This document shows, piece after piece, positions 44,065 through 54,200 of a stretch of DNA of 64,000 bases. The stretch's first letter is position 1. Each line of letters starts with the position of its first letter. The DNA lies in contig NZ_FUXG01000007.1 of the NCBI RefSeq assembly GCF_900167095.1, positions 1 through 64,000 of the forward strand, given 5' to 3'. This DNA comes from Oceanospirillum multiglobuliferum. Lineage in GTDB: Bacteria > Pseudomonadota > Gammaproteobacteria > Pseudomonadales > Halomonadaceae. A program made the position numbers and the translations under genes. The notes beneath the pieces were generated by a model that searched no databases, was not told the origin of the DNA, and saw only the letters and a list, made by a program, of their open reading frames with translations.

Positions 44065-46332
44065 TTATTGCACAACATTGCTGTTGGTGACGGCGATCTG
44101 CTTTCCTGCACTTTTAATGAAAGAAATTGCTTGGGTTTGCATCTCAGTTGTTGCTGCTAAAGCAGAAGCTGCATCTTGAGTAACGCCAGCACTTTCAGAA
44201 GGATCTAATAGAGATGTGTGCTTGCCAACCGAGAAGTTGGTATACACTTTTAATCCTGATGCACTAGCCGTTGATGCCGAAGCTTGGGTTAAAGACAGTG
44301 CATTGATTAATCCCATAGTGCCGCCTAAAGGGAATCCATTAGCAGTTGTGCTATTCGGCACGGTTTGATCTGCCAAATTAACACCATTACCAACTACTTG
44401 AGTCACCAATACAGGTGTGTCTGAGTTTATTTTTCCTGCCCAAGCCAAAGCATCACCACCATCGACCACTTGCTGAGCACCTGCTACGAATGCTGCGGCA
44501 AAGTTGGGATAAGCCACATTCGCTAGGCTATCAAATGCCGTTGGATCAGTACTGCGCAGTGTTATAAATTCAGTTGGCGTATAGCCTAAGTTGCTGGCAA
44601 CCCCAGCTGCAAAGGCATCACTCTTCTTCAACGCTGATTTCACAATAGGGCCAAAGCTGTTGGAATACCCCATAACAGCCGCTGCTTGAGTACCACCCAC
44701 GGTGAGTACCGCTGCGTTGAAGTCAAACGGGTTGGCGCTATCAATCTCAGGTGTACCATCGTTATTAGCATCATAACGGTCAGAACTACCCAAAACGGTT
44801 GTACCAATAATGGAGCCTAAAGATACGCCTAGTAACGAAACTGTATTGCCGTTTAGGCTAAGGGTGCTGCCTCCACCAATAGTGGTGACGGCATTATTAA
44901 GTGCGGCACGTAATGCCAGTAGATCAGAGGTAGATTGACGTAAATTGTCGCGTACCGTGCGCAAAGCCCCTAAGTTAGCAAATACTAACGGGCTACCATT
45001 CGCATAAGCTGCGCCACTACTTTTATCGGTTGTTGTCAGTTCATAAACACCATCGGCATTCAGATCAATACTACGAGAACCATGCAGAGGTAGATCAATG
45101 GCGACCAGTGCTATGCCTTGTGCTGCTAGATTACCTGCAATGGCAACCGCCGTTTCTTTATAGGAGGTGATGCCATGTACATATAACGCAACAGGCCAGC
45201 CGCCTGTGGGTGCCGTACCATCCGGTAATGAGATAAACACTTGTAGGTTTTGGTCGGATTGTTTTTTCGGACTGTAATTAGCAGGCCGTAGAACGCCATC
45301 ATCACTGGCTTTCCAATGGCTGGTCAATGCATCGCAAGTGCCTGTGGTGGCTAGAGCAACGCCACAATTGGCTGCGGTAGGCAAGTCTAAGAAGTAAGGA
45401 GCCGTTAGGTTGCCGAAATAGATCAAAGGATCATGATTAACCGTTGCACTTGCTGCAACTGCACCTTGTCCTATGCCTGTCAAGAAGCTACTCAGTTTTG
45501 AATCTGAAAGTGTAATGCCTTTCGCGCCTAATGCTTGCTGAGCAGTTGCAACGTTATTGACAGACGGATTCGCAGTTACGATCTGCGCCATCACTTGCTG
45601 CATCACTTTTTCAACACTTTGCGTAGTAAAACGCGTGGAGTAAATCAGATTGCTATCAGCAGCTTTAAAGTTACTTAATACAGGATTAATGCCAGTGAGC
45701 AATGCTTTTATACCTGCAAGTTGCGCTTGCTGAGTGGTGTTTGCTGTTAATGTAGTAACATCTGTCGCGCTATTTGACAGCAGGTTATACATTGTTGAAG
45801 CGGTCAGTTTACGACCTAATGAATCAGAAACCGCATCGGTAATACCTATTAAGTATTGGTTCGCGGGTTTAAAGGCTTTTAAAGGAATAATATTCAGACC
45901 CGAGCTACTACCTTTTACAATGTAGTCCACACCATAGGTCAGCTGTTTTCCACCAGTCGCATCAAATAATACCACTGCGTTTGCATTTTCAACGCTAGCT
46001 GTATCTAAACTAACCGCACCGTATTTTTTACTCGGAAAGGTTACGCCTATCGCGATGGGTGAACCAATACCCCAGCCGTCTAAGCTATTGAGCGATTCAT
46101 AAATATCCCCTGTTTTTGGAATGTTAATCAACCCTGTTGTTGAGCTTATTAACAGATCTGTCGGCGTAGACAGCTCTCCTGTAGTGGGGTTGAAGGCAAC
46201 ACTAGATACTGGGATGCTACTCACACTTGGCGTAGCGGTTTGGTCTACATTATCTTTATCAACCCAATCACTTTTACAGCCTGTGAGTGCTAGTGTACCT
46301 GCGATAACACTGGCAAGAACTTTCTTTTTCAT
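44065..46332 (-). CDS. volA: VolA/Pla-1/cef-type outer-membrane lipoprotein lipase
   Basis: A 755-residue lipoprotein. The signal peptide ends at the lipobox LTGC (residue about 19). Residues about 380-620 form an alpha/beta-hydrolase domain with the nucleophile S504 in GVSLG (502-506). The N-terminal part, with VAFNPTTGELSTPTDLLIS, is the Pla-1/cef family region. VolA of Vibrio is a surface-exposed lysophospholipase that works with FadL. Length is close to that family (about 780-800). It precedes fadL and probably shares its transcript. Confidence 0.9.
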   Translation of the reverse strand: MKKKVLASVIAGTLALTGCKSDWVDKDNVDQTATPSVSSIPVSSVAFNPTTGELSTPTDLLISSTTGLINIPKTGDIYESLNSLDGWGIGSPIAIGVTFPSKKYGAVSLDTASVENANAVVLFDATGGKQLTYGVDYIVKGSSSGLNIIPLKAFKPANQYLIGITDAVSDSLGRKLTASTMYNLLSNSATDVTTLTANTTQQAQLAGIKALLTGINPVLSNFKAADSNLIYSTRFTTQSVEKVMQQVMAQIVTANPSVNNVATAQQALGAKGITLSDSKLSSFLTGIGQGAVAASATVNHDPLIYFGNLTAPYFLDLPTAANCGVALATTGTCDALTSHWKASDDGVLRPANYSPKKQSDQNLQVFISLPDGTAPTGGWPVALYVHGITSYKETAVAIAGNLAAQGIALVAIDLPLHGSRSIDLNADGVYELTTTDKSSGAAYANGSPLVFANLGALRTVRDNLRQSTSDLLALRAALNNAVTTIGGGSTLSLNGNTVSLLGVSLGSIIGTTVLGSSDRYDANNDGTPEIDSANPFDFNAAVLTVGGTQAAAVMGYSNSFGPIVKSALKKSDAFAAGVASNLGYTPTEFITLRSTDPTAFDSLANVAYPNFAAAFVAGAQQVVDGGDALAWAGKINSDTPVLVTQVVGNGVNLADQTVPNSTTANGFPLGGTMGLINALSLTQASASTASASGLKVYTNFSVGKHTSLLDPSESAGVTQDAASALAATTEMQTQAISFIKSAGKQIAVTNSNVVQ

Positions 46333-46868
46333 CGTATTACCTTTTATTGTTATTGGTGATCCACAAGTGATCAGAAAGGTTTAAGCGATGATGCAAAAGT
46401 TATTTTTATTCTCTGCCATCAGCGCCAATTTCAAACAAATGTTTGACAAGAATTGCAGTCCCACAGAGTCTTGTCAACGACAGGAAAAAAGGAAAAAAGA
46501 AAAAATTAATGTCACTTCTGAGGATTTTATTAATTTAAAACAGAGGTTATTTCAAAAGCTCATGATAAACATGCCTCTAAGTAATTTTTTCAAACAGCAT
46601 AAACATGACCGTTTAGTCACATCTAAGTTAATTATTGTTCCCCGTAGTCGTGTGAAACACCTTGCTTCATAAAGAAACAGCGTCACCTCAGACGTGCTAC
46701 ATTAATCAAACCTATCTTTTTGATGAATAAATACGCTTTCTCTACTAAACGCTCATCACTATGATGCGCAGTCCATGCTCTGCCAGCCTGAGCTTACCGA
46801 CATCTAATGCTATGCTGATAGTCAATACATCATGCCTTAATGCAACCTTCACTCTAAGGAATTTATCT
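46333..46868. other. Divergent intergenic region between volA and the RND genes
   Basis: About 535 bp. It must hold the leftward volA-fadL promoter and the rightward RND promoter. A purine-rich stretch (46481-46508) is notable. Open frames of up to 94 codons occur here, but none has a convincing ribosome site or recognisable product. Confidence 0.5.
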
Positions 46869-47972
46869 ATGCTCATCCGCTCACCCGTATTTGTGATCGT
46901 TTGCGCGTTAGCTTCAACTGCGCTTCTGACAGGTTGTCAGAAAGAGCCGATGGAGACTGTGCAAGCGGAAGTTATCCGTCCTGTAAAACTTGGCACTATC
47001 GGACACCAAAGTGTATCAGTACGCTATTTCCCAGCTGAGTTTGTGGCCAGCGAGGAAACAGATTTAGCCTTTAGAGTGTCGGGTCAGCTAGAAAAGTTAC
47101 CTGTATCCCAAGGGGTTACCGTTAAAAAAGGGAGTCTGCTAGCAGCGCTTGATGACGAAGACTTCAAACTTAATGTGAGCCAGCGTCAAACGGCTTATGA
47201 TCTGTCTAAGCTGAAGTTTGATCGCATCAGTTTGATGGTGAAACAAAAAGCGGCCACACAAGCGCAGTTAGACGAGGTAGAAACTGCGCTCAAACAAGCT
47301 GAGACGGCACTCCAGCAAGCCAAAAATCAACTGACTTACAGCATGATCAAAGCACCTTTTGATGGCGTGATTGCCAAGGTTTATGCTGATAACTTTGAGT
47401 TCGTCAACGCCACTGCTCCGATTGTAAAGCTCGAAAGTGCTGAACAAATCGATGTGCGCTTTCAAATCCCAGAAGACTTGGTGTCTCGTATTCAGCGTAA
47501 TAGAACGGGTTATCAGCCTACAGTTCTGATTGACAGCTTACCGGGGCTTAGATTCTCTGCCGCATATAAAGAACATAGTACAAACCCTGATCCTAGCACC
47601 AAAGGCTACGACGTTACCCTAACCATGCCTCGTCCAGATCCTAAAACCGTCACACTATTACCCGGAATGACCGCAGAGGTTGTGGTGAATGTGAACGAAC
47701 TATTGGATGACCCAAGCTTTTGGTTAGTACCTGTCGAAGCCGTTTTTGCTGATGAATCAAAACCAATCAGTGATAAAGCTCGATTTGTTTGGGTTTATAA
47801 CGCTGAAACTCACAAGCTTAATAAACGAGAAGTCAGTGTGGGTGATTTGCAGGGCAGCCAAATTGAAGTGTCGTCAGGCTTGTCTGCGGGCGAGCAAATT
47901 GTGGTGGCAGGGGTACACGCCATTCATGAGGACATGGAAGTACGTCCTTGGGTAAAAGAGCGAGGCCTATAA
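46869..47972 (+). CDS. RND efflux periplasmic adaptor (membrane fusion protein)
   Basis: A 367-residue lipoprotein adaptor. The signal peptide ends in the lipobox LLTGC (residue about 20). The lipoyl half-motif VSGQLEKLPVSQGVTVKKGS, an alpha-helical hairpin (about 95-145) and the IKAPFDGVIAKVY lipoyl half follow, then beta-barrel and membrane-proximal domains. It couples the RND pump to an outer-membrane channel. The ATG at 46869 has an AAGGA ribosome site and gives a clean signal peptide; the frame extends 36 codons upstream. The pump gene begins directly after its stop (TAAGTG). Confidence 0.92.
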   Translation: MLIRSPVFVIVCALASTALLTGCQKEPMETVQAEVIRPVKLGTIGHQSVSVRYFPAEFVASEETDLAFRVSGQLEKLPVSQGVTVKKGSLLAALDDEDFKLNVSQRQTAYDLSKLKFDRISLMVKQKAATQAQLDEVETALKQAETALQQAKNQLTYSMIKAPFDGVIAKVYADNFEFVNATAPIVKLESAEQIDVRFQIPEDLVSRIQRNRTGYQPTVLIDSLPGLRFSAAYKEHSTNPDPSTKGYDVTLTMPRPDPKTVTLLPGMTAEVVVNVNELLDDPSFWLVPVEAVFADESKPISDKARFVWVYNAETHKLNKREVSVGDLQGSQIEVSSGLSAGEQIVVAGVHAIHEDMEVRPWVKERGL

Positions 47973-50900
47973 GTGAGCATTGCAAAGTATTTCATCGAGA
48001 AAAAAGTTTCCAGCTGGATGGTGACTTTGATTCTGCTGATCGGCGGTATTGTGGCATTCAGTAAACTTGGGCAACTTGAGGACCCTGAGTTCACCATCAA
48101 AGAGGCTTTAGTTGTCACTTATTATCCTGGCGCAACCCCTGAGCAGGTTGAAGAAGAGGTGACATACCCTATTGAACAGGCAATCCAAAACCTGCCTTAC
48201 GTAGATAAAATCACCTCAACCACCAAAGCTGGCTATTCAAAAGTTCAGTTAAAAGTGAAGGATCGCTATCGCGGTAAAGAGCTACATCAAATTTGGGACG
48301 AGCTACGCAAAAAAATGCGTGACCTTGCACCCAGCCTACCTAAAGGCAGCTCCTCACCAATGGTTGTAGATGACTTTGGCGATGTTTATGGCGTGCTATT
48401 GGCCATATCAGGCGAAGGTTATCGCGACAGTGATCTAAAAGCGTACGTTGATTATCTGCGTCGTGAATTGGTACTTGTGCCAGGTGTTAGCAAAGTGGCG
48501 ATTGCAGGCGAACAGCAAGAGCAAATTTTTATTGAAATTTCACGAGCCAAGCTGGCTGCGCTCGGTATTACTACAGGCCAGTTAGATAATCTTTTAAGTT
48601 CACAAAATACCGTCTCGAATGCAGGGCGCATGAAAGTAGGCTCTGAGTATATTCGCATTCACCCGACGGGTGAGTTTCAAAGTATTAGCGAGTTAGAAAA
48701 TCTATTGCTGCCCAGCCCTACAGGTAAAACCGTTTATCTGGGTGATGTTGCAGAGGTACGCTCAGGCTATAAAGCACCCTCTACCCATCGTGTAGAATTT
48801 AACGGTCATGCCTCTCTCTTGCTTGGCGTTTCTTTTGCCTCTGGGGTCAATGTTGTTGATGTCGGTAAAAAGCTAGAACAGCGCCTTGAAGACTTAAAGT
48901 ATCAGCAACCTGTTGGTATAGAGCTGAATAGCATTTACTTCCAATCCCTAGAAGTTGATAAATCAGTCTCTTCATTCTTGTTAAACCTATTTGAAGCCGT
49001 TGCCATTGTTATTGTGGTTTTGCTGGTATTTATGGGGGTGCGCTCAGGTGTATTGATCGGCTTAATTCTTCTGCTCACTATTTTGGGCACCTTTATTGTG
49101 ATGCAGTATCTGGGCATCAATTTACAAAGGATCTCGTTAGGTGGCTTGATCATTGCGCTTGGAATGTTGGTTGATAATGCCATTGTTGTAACAGAAGGGG
49201 TGTTAATTGGCTTGAAGCGAGGCTACAGCAAGCTACAATCTGCTGAAGATGTGGTTAAACAAACAAAATGGCCGCTACTAGGTGCAACCATTATTGCCGT
49301 TGTGGCCTTTGCACCTATCGGGTTATCACCTGATGCGGTGGGTGAGTTTGTTGGTTCACTGTTTCAGGTGCTACTGATTTCGCTATTGCTCAGTTGGTTT
49401 ACAGCCATCAGTTTAACGCCATTCTTCTGCGACCTGTTTTTTAAGGAGGAGATCAAAGCAGAGCATGAAATAGAAGACCCCTACAAAGGCTTTCTATTCA
49501 CAGGTTACAAGTGGTTGTTATCGCGGGCGTTGCATTATCGCTGGGCTACAGTCACTTTGTTGGTCGTTGCGCTGTTAGGCTCAGGTTATGCGTTTAAATA
49601 TGTTAAGCAGGCATTTTTTCCACCCTCAACAACGCCTTTATTTTTTGTAACCTTGCAGATGCCAGAAGGCAGTCACATCGACAATATTCAGCAAAAAATG
49701 CAAGAAGTGCAGCAGTTTATTCAACAAGATGAACGTGTACTTTATGTTGCAGGCACAGCAGGGCAGGGAATGCTGCGCTTTATGCTGACCTATAGCGCTA
49801 CACAGCCTAATAGCAGTTATAGCCAACTGGTTGTGCGTGTTCACAATGGTGAGGATATTCCAGAACTCATTAAGAAAACTCACGAATATCTCGCGCTCAA
49901 CCATGCCGACTTAGAGTTCAAGTTGGAGCGTTTAATGTTAGGCCCCTCAACAGGCTCTAAGCTTGAAGCTCGATTTATTGGCCCAGATCCAGATGTGCTA
50001 CGCAACCTATCCGCGCAAGCTAAAGCTGTTTTTGCAGCGGATGGCGGCATTGAAGGCATCAAAGATAACTGGCGTCAACGGGTCAAAGTGCTGCGGCCAG
50101 AGTTTAACGAGGCTCACGCACGCCGCTTGGGTATCACCAAAAAAGAGGTTGATCGAGTTCTACAAATGAACTTCTCGGGGACACAGGTGGGTATTTATCG
50201 TGATGGCGCAAAACAGATTCCAATTATCATGCAGCCCCCTGAAAGTGAACGTTTGGCCATTGAGCAAGTACGTGACCTGCAGGTTTACAGTCAGGCAACG
50301 AAAAGCTATGTGCCGCTAAGTAGCTTGGTTTCAGGCTTTGAAGTGGTTTGGGAAGATCCTATTATTGAGCGTCGTAATCGTAAGCGCTCAATCACCGTAA
50401 TGGGTGACCCGCTAATTATGGGGAATGAAACAGCAAACGCAGTGTTTCAACGTATTCGTCCAAAAATTGAAGCAATTGAACTACCACGCGGTTATGAAAT
50501 GGAGTGGGGGGGCGAGTTTGAAAGTGCCCGTGATGCCCAACAAAACATTTTCAGCTCACTGCCGATGGGCTATCTGTTTATGTTCATCATCACCGTTTTA
50601 CTGTTCAGCTCATTCAAAGCTTCAATCGTGATTTGGCTTTGCGTGCCATTGGCACTGATTGGTGTGTCATCAGGGCTATTACTGATGGACTCAGCCTTTG
50701 GTTTTATGGCGCTGCTAGGTTTTCTCAGCCTTTCTGGCATGATTGTGAAAAATGGCATCGTATTGTTGGATCAGATCAACTACGAATTGGCACAAGGAGT
50801 AGAGCCTTACGAAGCTGTTTATCACTCAGCGGTAAGTCGAGTACGCCCTGTGTGTATGGCCGCCATTACCACCATTTTAGGAATGGTACCTCTGTTGTTT

Positions 50901-51044
50901 GATGCTTTCTTTGAGGGCATGGCGGTGGTGATCTCATTTGGATTAGGTTTTGCCACCATCTTAACCTTGATCGCAGTGCCTGTGTTTTATGCGATGCTTT
51001 TTAAAGTGCCTTATAAAGCCCATCCAAGTATGAGGGTGGTTTAA
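47973..51044 (+). CDS. RND-family efflux pump permease (AcrB-type)
   Basis: A 1023-residue inner-membrane pump with the 12-helix RND architecture and two large periplasmic loops. LGMLVDNAIVVTEGVL and LSGMIVKNGIVLLDQINYEL contain the TM4/TM10 charged residues used in proton relay. The N-terminus is typical (WMVTLILLIGGIVAFSKLGQ). The GTG start abuts the adaptor's stop. No outer-membrane TolC-like gene is nearby, so it would use one encoded elsewhere. Substrates cannot be told. A hairpin follows the stop. Confidence 0.94.
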   Translation: MSIAKYFIEKKVSSWMVTLILLIGGIVAFSKLGQLEDPEFTIKEALVVTYYPGATPEQVEEEVTYPIEQAIQNLPYVDKITSTTKAGYSKVQLKVKDRYRGKELHQIWDELRKKMRDLAPSLPKGSSSPMVVDDFGDVYGVLLAISGEGYRDSDLKAYVDYLRRELVLVPGVSKVAIAGEQQEQIFIEISRAKLAALGITTGQLDNLLSSQNTVSNAGRMKVGSEYIRIHPTGEFQSISELENLLLPSPTGKTVYLGDVAEVRSGYKAPSTHRVEFNGHASLLLGVSFASGVNVVDVGKKLEQRLEDLKYQQPVGIELNSIYFQSLEVDKSVSSFLLNLFEAVAIVIVVLLVFMGVRSGVLIGLILLLTILGTFIVMQYLGINLQRISLGGLIIALGMLVDNAIVVTEGVLIGLKRGYSKLQSAEDVVKQTKWPLLGATIIAVVAFAPIGLSPDAVGEFVGSLFQVLLISLLLSWFTAISLTPFFCDLFFKEEIKAEHEIEDPYKGFLFTGYKWLLSRALHYRWATVTLLVVALLGSGYAFKYVKQAFFPPSTTPLFFVTLQMPEGSHIDNIQQKMQEVQQFIQQDERVLYVAGTAGQGMLRFMLTYSATQPNSSYSQLVVRVHNGEDIPELIKKTHEYLALNHADLEFKLERLMLGPSTGSKLEARFIGPDPDVLRNLSAQAKAVFAADGGIEGIKDNWRQRVKVLRPEFNEAHARRLGITKKEVDRVLQMNFSGTQVGIYRDGAKQIPIIMQPPESERLAIEQVRDLQVYSQATKSYVPLSSLVSGFEVVWEDPIIERRNRKRSITVMGDPLIMGNETANAVFQRIRPKIEAIELPRGYEMEWGGEFESARDAQQNIFSSLPMGYLFMFIITVLLFSSFKASIVIWLCVPLALIGVSSGLLLMDSAFGFMALLGFLSLSGMIVKNGIVLLDQINYELAQGVEPYEAVYHSAVSRVRPVCMAAITTILGMVPLLFDAFFEGMAVVISFGLGFATILTLIAVPVFYAMLFKVPYKAHPSMRVV

Positions 51045-51064
51045 ACAAACGCTTAAAGGCAGAA

Positions 51065-51100
51065 GCCACATGCCGCCAAATGAATAAGACGGCGTGTGGC
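51065..51100 (+). terminator. Hairpin after the RND pump gene
   Basis: GCCACATGCCG (51065-51075) pairs with CGGCGTGTGGC (51090-51100), 11 bp with one G-T pair. No T-run follows, so it may be a rho-assisted or mRNA-stabilising hairpin. Confidence 0.5.
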
Positions 51101-51287
51101 GCCCATTCTATACGATACCAAATATATTATTGAGTATATTTTTTGATTATCCGATTTCTGTAATCACACATAAATTCCATATAAAAAGTATATTCGTTGA
51201 CTGTTACGTATTGTAATGTCTCGATAATTTATTTATACAGTGTCTTATTCCATCTGTAGTCTGAATTAGCAACGAGACAGAATAACT

Positions 51288-54200
51288 ATGCAGAAAATCA
51301 AAAGAAAAAACTTGGCGTTAGCTCTGGCTGTATTGAGCAGCTCGATTACAACTTATGCTTATGCAGAAGTTCAACGTCCTTTCGAAGTTCGTTTTCAAGA
51401 TAATCTTAATGGTAATATTGTTTTCACGGGCAATAGCCTTATGGCTCCGAAGTCCGATGGGAAGAAAGCGCCAAGTGAAAATATCAATAATGATCGCGTT
51501 GATATGCAGTACATTGATATTGATGATGATGCGAAAACCAATAAATCTAGCCAAGCTTTGTTAGATATTCAGTCTAATTCTGAGGTTGTTTATGCGGCGC
51601 TATACTGGGGTGGCCGCTTATCAGATGTTGATAAATATGGTAGAGAAGCTTGGCTAAAAGCACCTAATAATGGTTATGAAGTAGTACAAGCGAACTGGGT
51701 TGCTACGCCTAATAATACCAATTATTACGCAGCGTTTGCCGATGTTACCGAATTGGTACGAAAAGGTGGAAGAGGCTTTTATACGCTTGCTAATATTGGA
51801 GCACAAACAGGTGAAGATCGCTTTGGTGGTTGGTCGTTAGTGGTGATTGAACGGAATGATTTATTCCCTTTCCGTAATATCACTTTGTTTGATGGCTATG
51901 CCTCAATTCCTGAGCAGGTTGATATTAAAGTAGAAGGTTTTGTCGCACCTAGATTTGGCGCATTTAATGCCTCTATGGGGGTGGTGGCCTATGAAGGTGA
52001 TACTGCTCATGAAGGAGATCAATTTCTCTTTAATGGTGAGCCACTATCTGATGCAGTAAAGCCCGAGGATAACTTTTTTAACTCTCGCTTTAGCCGCTAT
52101 GGTAAGCCTTTTACACAGCGTACACCGAATTACACCAATTTGATGGGTTTTGATATTGCTCAGGTTGATTTAACAGGGCGATTAAAAAATGGTGACACTT
52201 CTGCTGTGCTATCATTTTCAACAAACAAAGATTGGTATCAGCCGACAGCTGTAAGTTTTATGACGGACTTTGATACTGACTTATCTTTAAATATGAGAGT
52301 TGAGTACCCAGACTTCTTAAAGCCTAATGATAAAGTTACCTTAGTGACAGAGGTTGCTAATAAAGGTATTCAAGCATATGAACAAGTCAAAGTTCGTTTG
52401 AATATTCCAGAAGGCACAAAATATAACGCGAATTCATCTAGCTTAGATTGGCAACCACTGACTGATGCGGAAGATGATGATGCAGCCTTGCAGCAAGCCG
52501 ATGGTTCTATTCAAGTTTCTATTCCTAGGCTAAGAGCAGGAGAAACAAGAACTTTACGCTATGATGTTACGTTAACTGATTTCGCGGCACTGCAAAAAAC
52601 GGTGCGTATCCAAAACTCAGCGTTGTTCACCATTCCAGAGCTTCAATCTCAAGCCAGCGTTTTAAGTGATGCAAATGCTGAAGTGGCAGGTATTCAACCA
52701 GCGTACCTATTTCCAGTCTCAATCACGTCTCCAGAAGAGGTTGCAGAAGGTCAGCAGGGGCAGCTACAAGGTCATATCCTTGAAGGCTTAGCTCAGGCGC
52801 TTACCTTTCGCTTACAAGAAAATAGTCTACTTAGCTGGCCGATAGGGCAGAAGCAAGCCAAGACGGCTATTATCACTCCAGCTGATGATAAATATAAAAC
52901 AGCACAAGTGCAGTCTTATTATGTTGAGCAGCTTCTTGCTACGCCAGTAGATTATCATCCTGTTGTGTTGAATGGTTTTGCATCAACAGCGCTACAGGTG
53001 AAAGTAAAAGATCAATTACAGGTCACCACACTGACTTTGTCGGCCCAAGATGTTTCCGAAGGCTCCATTGGCGCATTGGTTTCTGCCCAGTTGTCAGAGC
53101 CTGCACAGACACCAGTGAAAATAACTCTAGATCAGGGTGAAGTGATTCAAATTGACCAAGGACAAACCTTGGGACAAATTCGTTTAGCAGTACCAGAGAA
53201 TGATGTTTATACCAGTCAAACAAAGCTAACCCGAGTGGTAACCTCCGTTGAGGGTGGTAACTTTGAAGAAGTGGATTTCTCTAAAGCCAAAGCGACATTT
53301 AGTGTTTTAGACACTGAGGATAAGACTTATCTATCGTTGCTAGCAGACGAAAGTGTTGATGAAGGCGGGGTGATTAACTATACCGCGAAACTGTCTCATG
53401 CGCCTCGTACAGATTTACATTTAAAACTGAGCAACGGCTTAGAAATGACTGTGCCGGCAGGTCAAACAGAAGTTAACGCACAAATTTCAGCACCAGAAGA
53501 CAACCCTTATATTAACTCAAAAACTTTGCGAGTTGCCGTCATATCAATGGACGGTGGTGGTTATGAAAACCTAGTAGGCGCAGACTCTGGACAAAGTCTA
53601 GTCGCTACTACGCATATCAAAGACACTATTAATACCCAAAATGTGACATTAACAGCAGAAAGCATAGATGAGACTGCTGGTCAGTTGCGTTTTACCGCAA
53701 CACTTCAAGCACCTGCATTAACGGAAACACGACTGATTTTAGATCTTAATGAGGAGATTGTAATTCCAGCGGGAGCCAGTGAAGGCTTTGTTGATATTAA
53801 AATTGCAGACAATGATGTTTATACAAACCCTTATACTTTACGTCGAACTATTGTCGATGTGATAGGTGGTGGCTTTGAAAGCCTAAACTACCAGCAGGTA
53901 GGTACTAGTGCACATGTAAGCGATTATACTGACGAAGTCACGGTCGCAGTGAGTGTAGCTAATCATGCGACAGAAGGTGATACGGTTACTTTTACAGCAA
54001 AAACGAGTCACCCACCTCGTACAGATCTTTTACTAACGCTTAATAACGGTGGTAGTTTAACTGTTCCAGCAGGCGAGACTGTGGGGCAGTTAAACTTCCA
54101 AGTTCCCGTAAATGATCCATATATTAGTGCTACACAACTTAGTGTTAATGTGGCGAATGTTTCTGGAGGTAACTTTGAGTTACTTCGAGTTACAGAGGGG

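Noticed and set aside
46388..46672. 94-codon open frame between volA and the RND adaptor gene
   Set aside because: It has no good ribosome site, a low-complexity Lys-rich middle and no recognisable family; it is probably chance in an AT-rich divergent promoter region.
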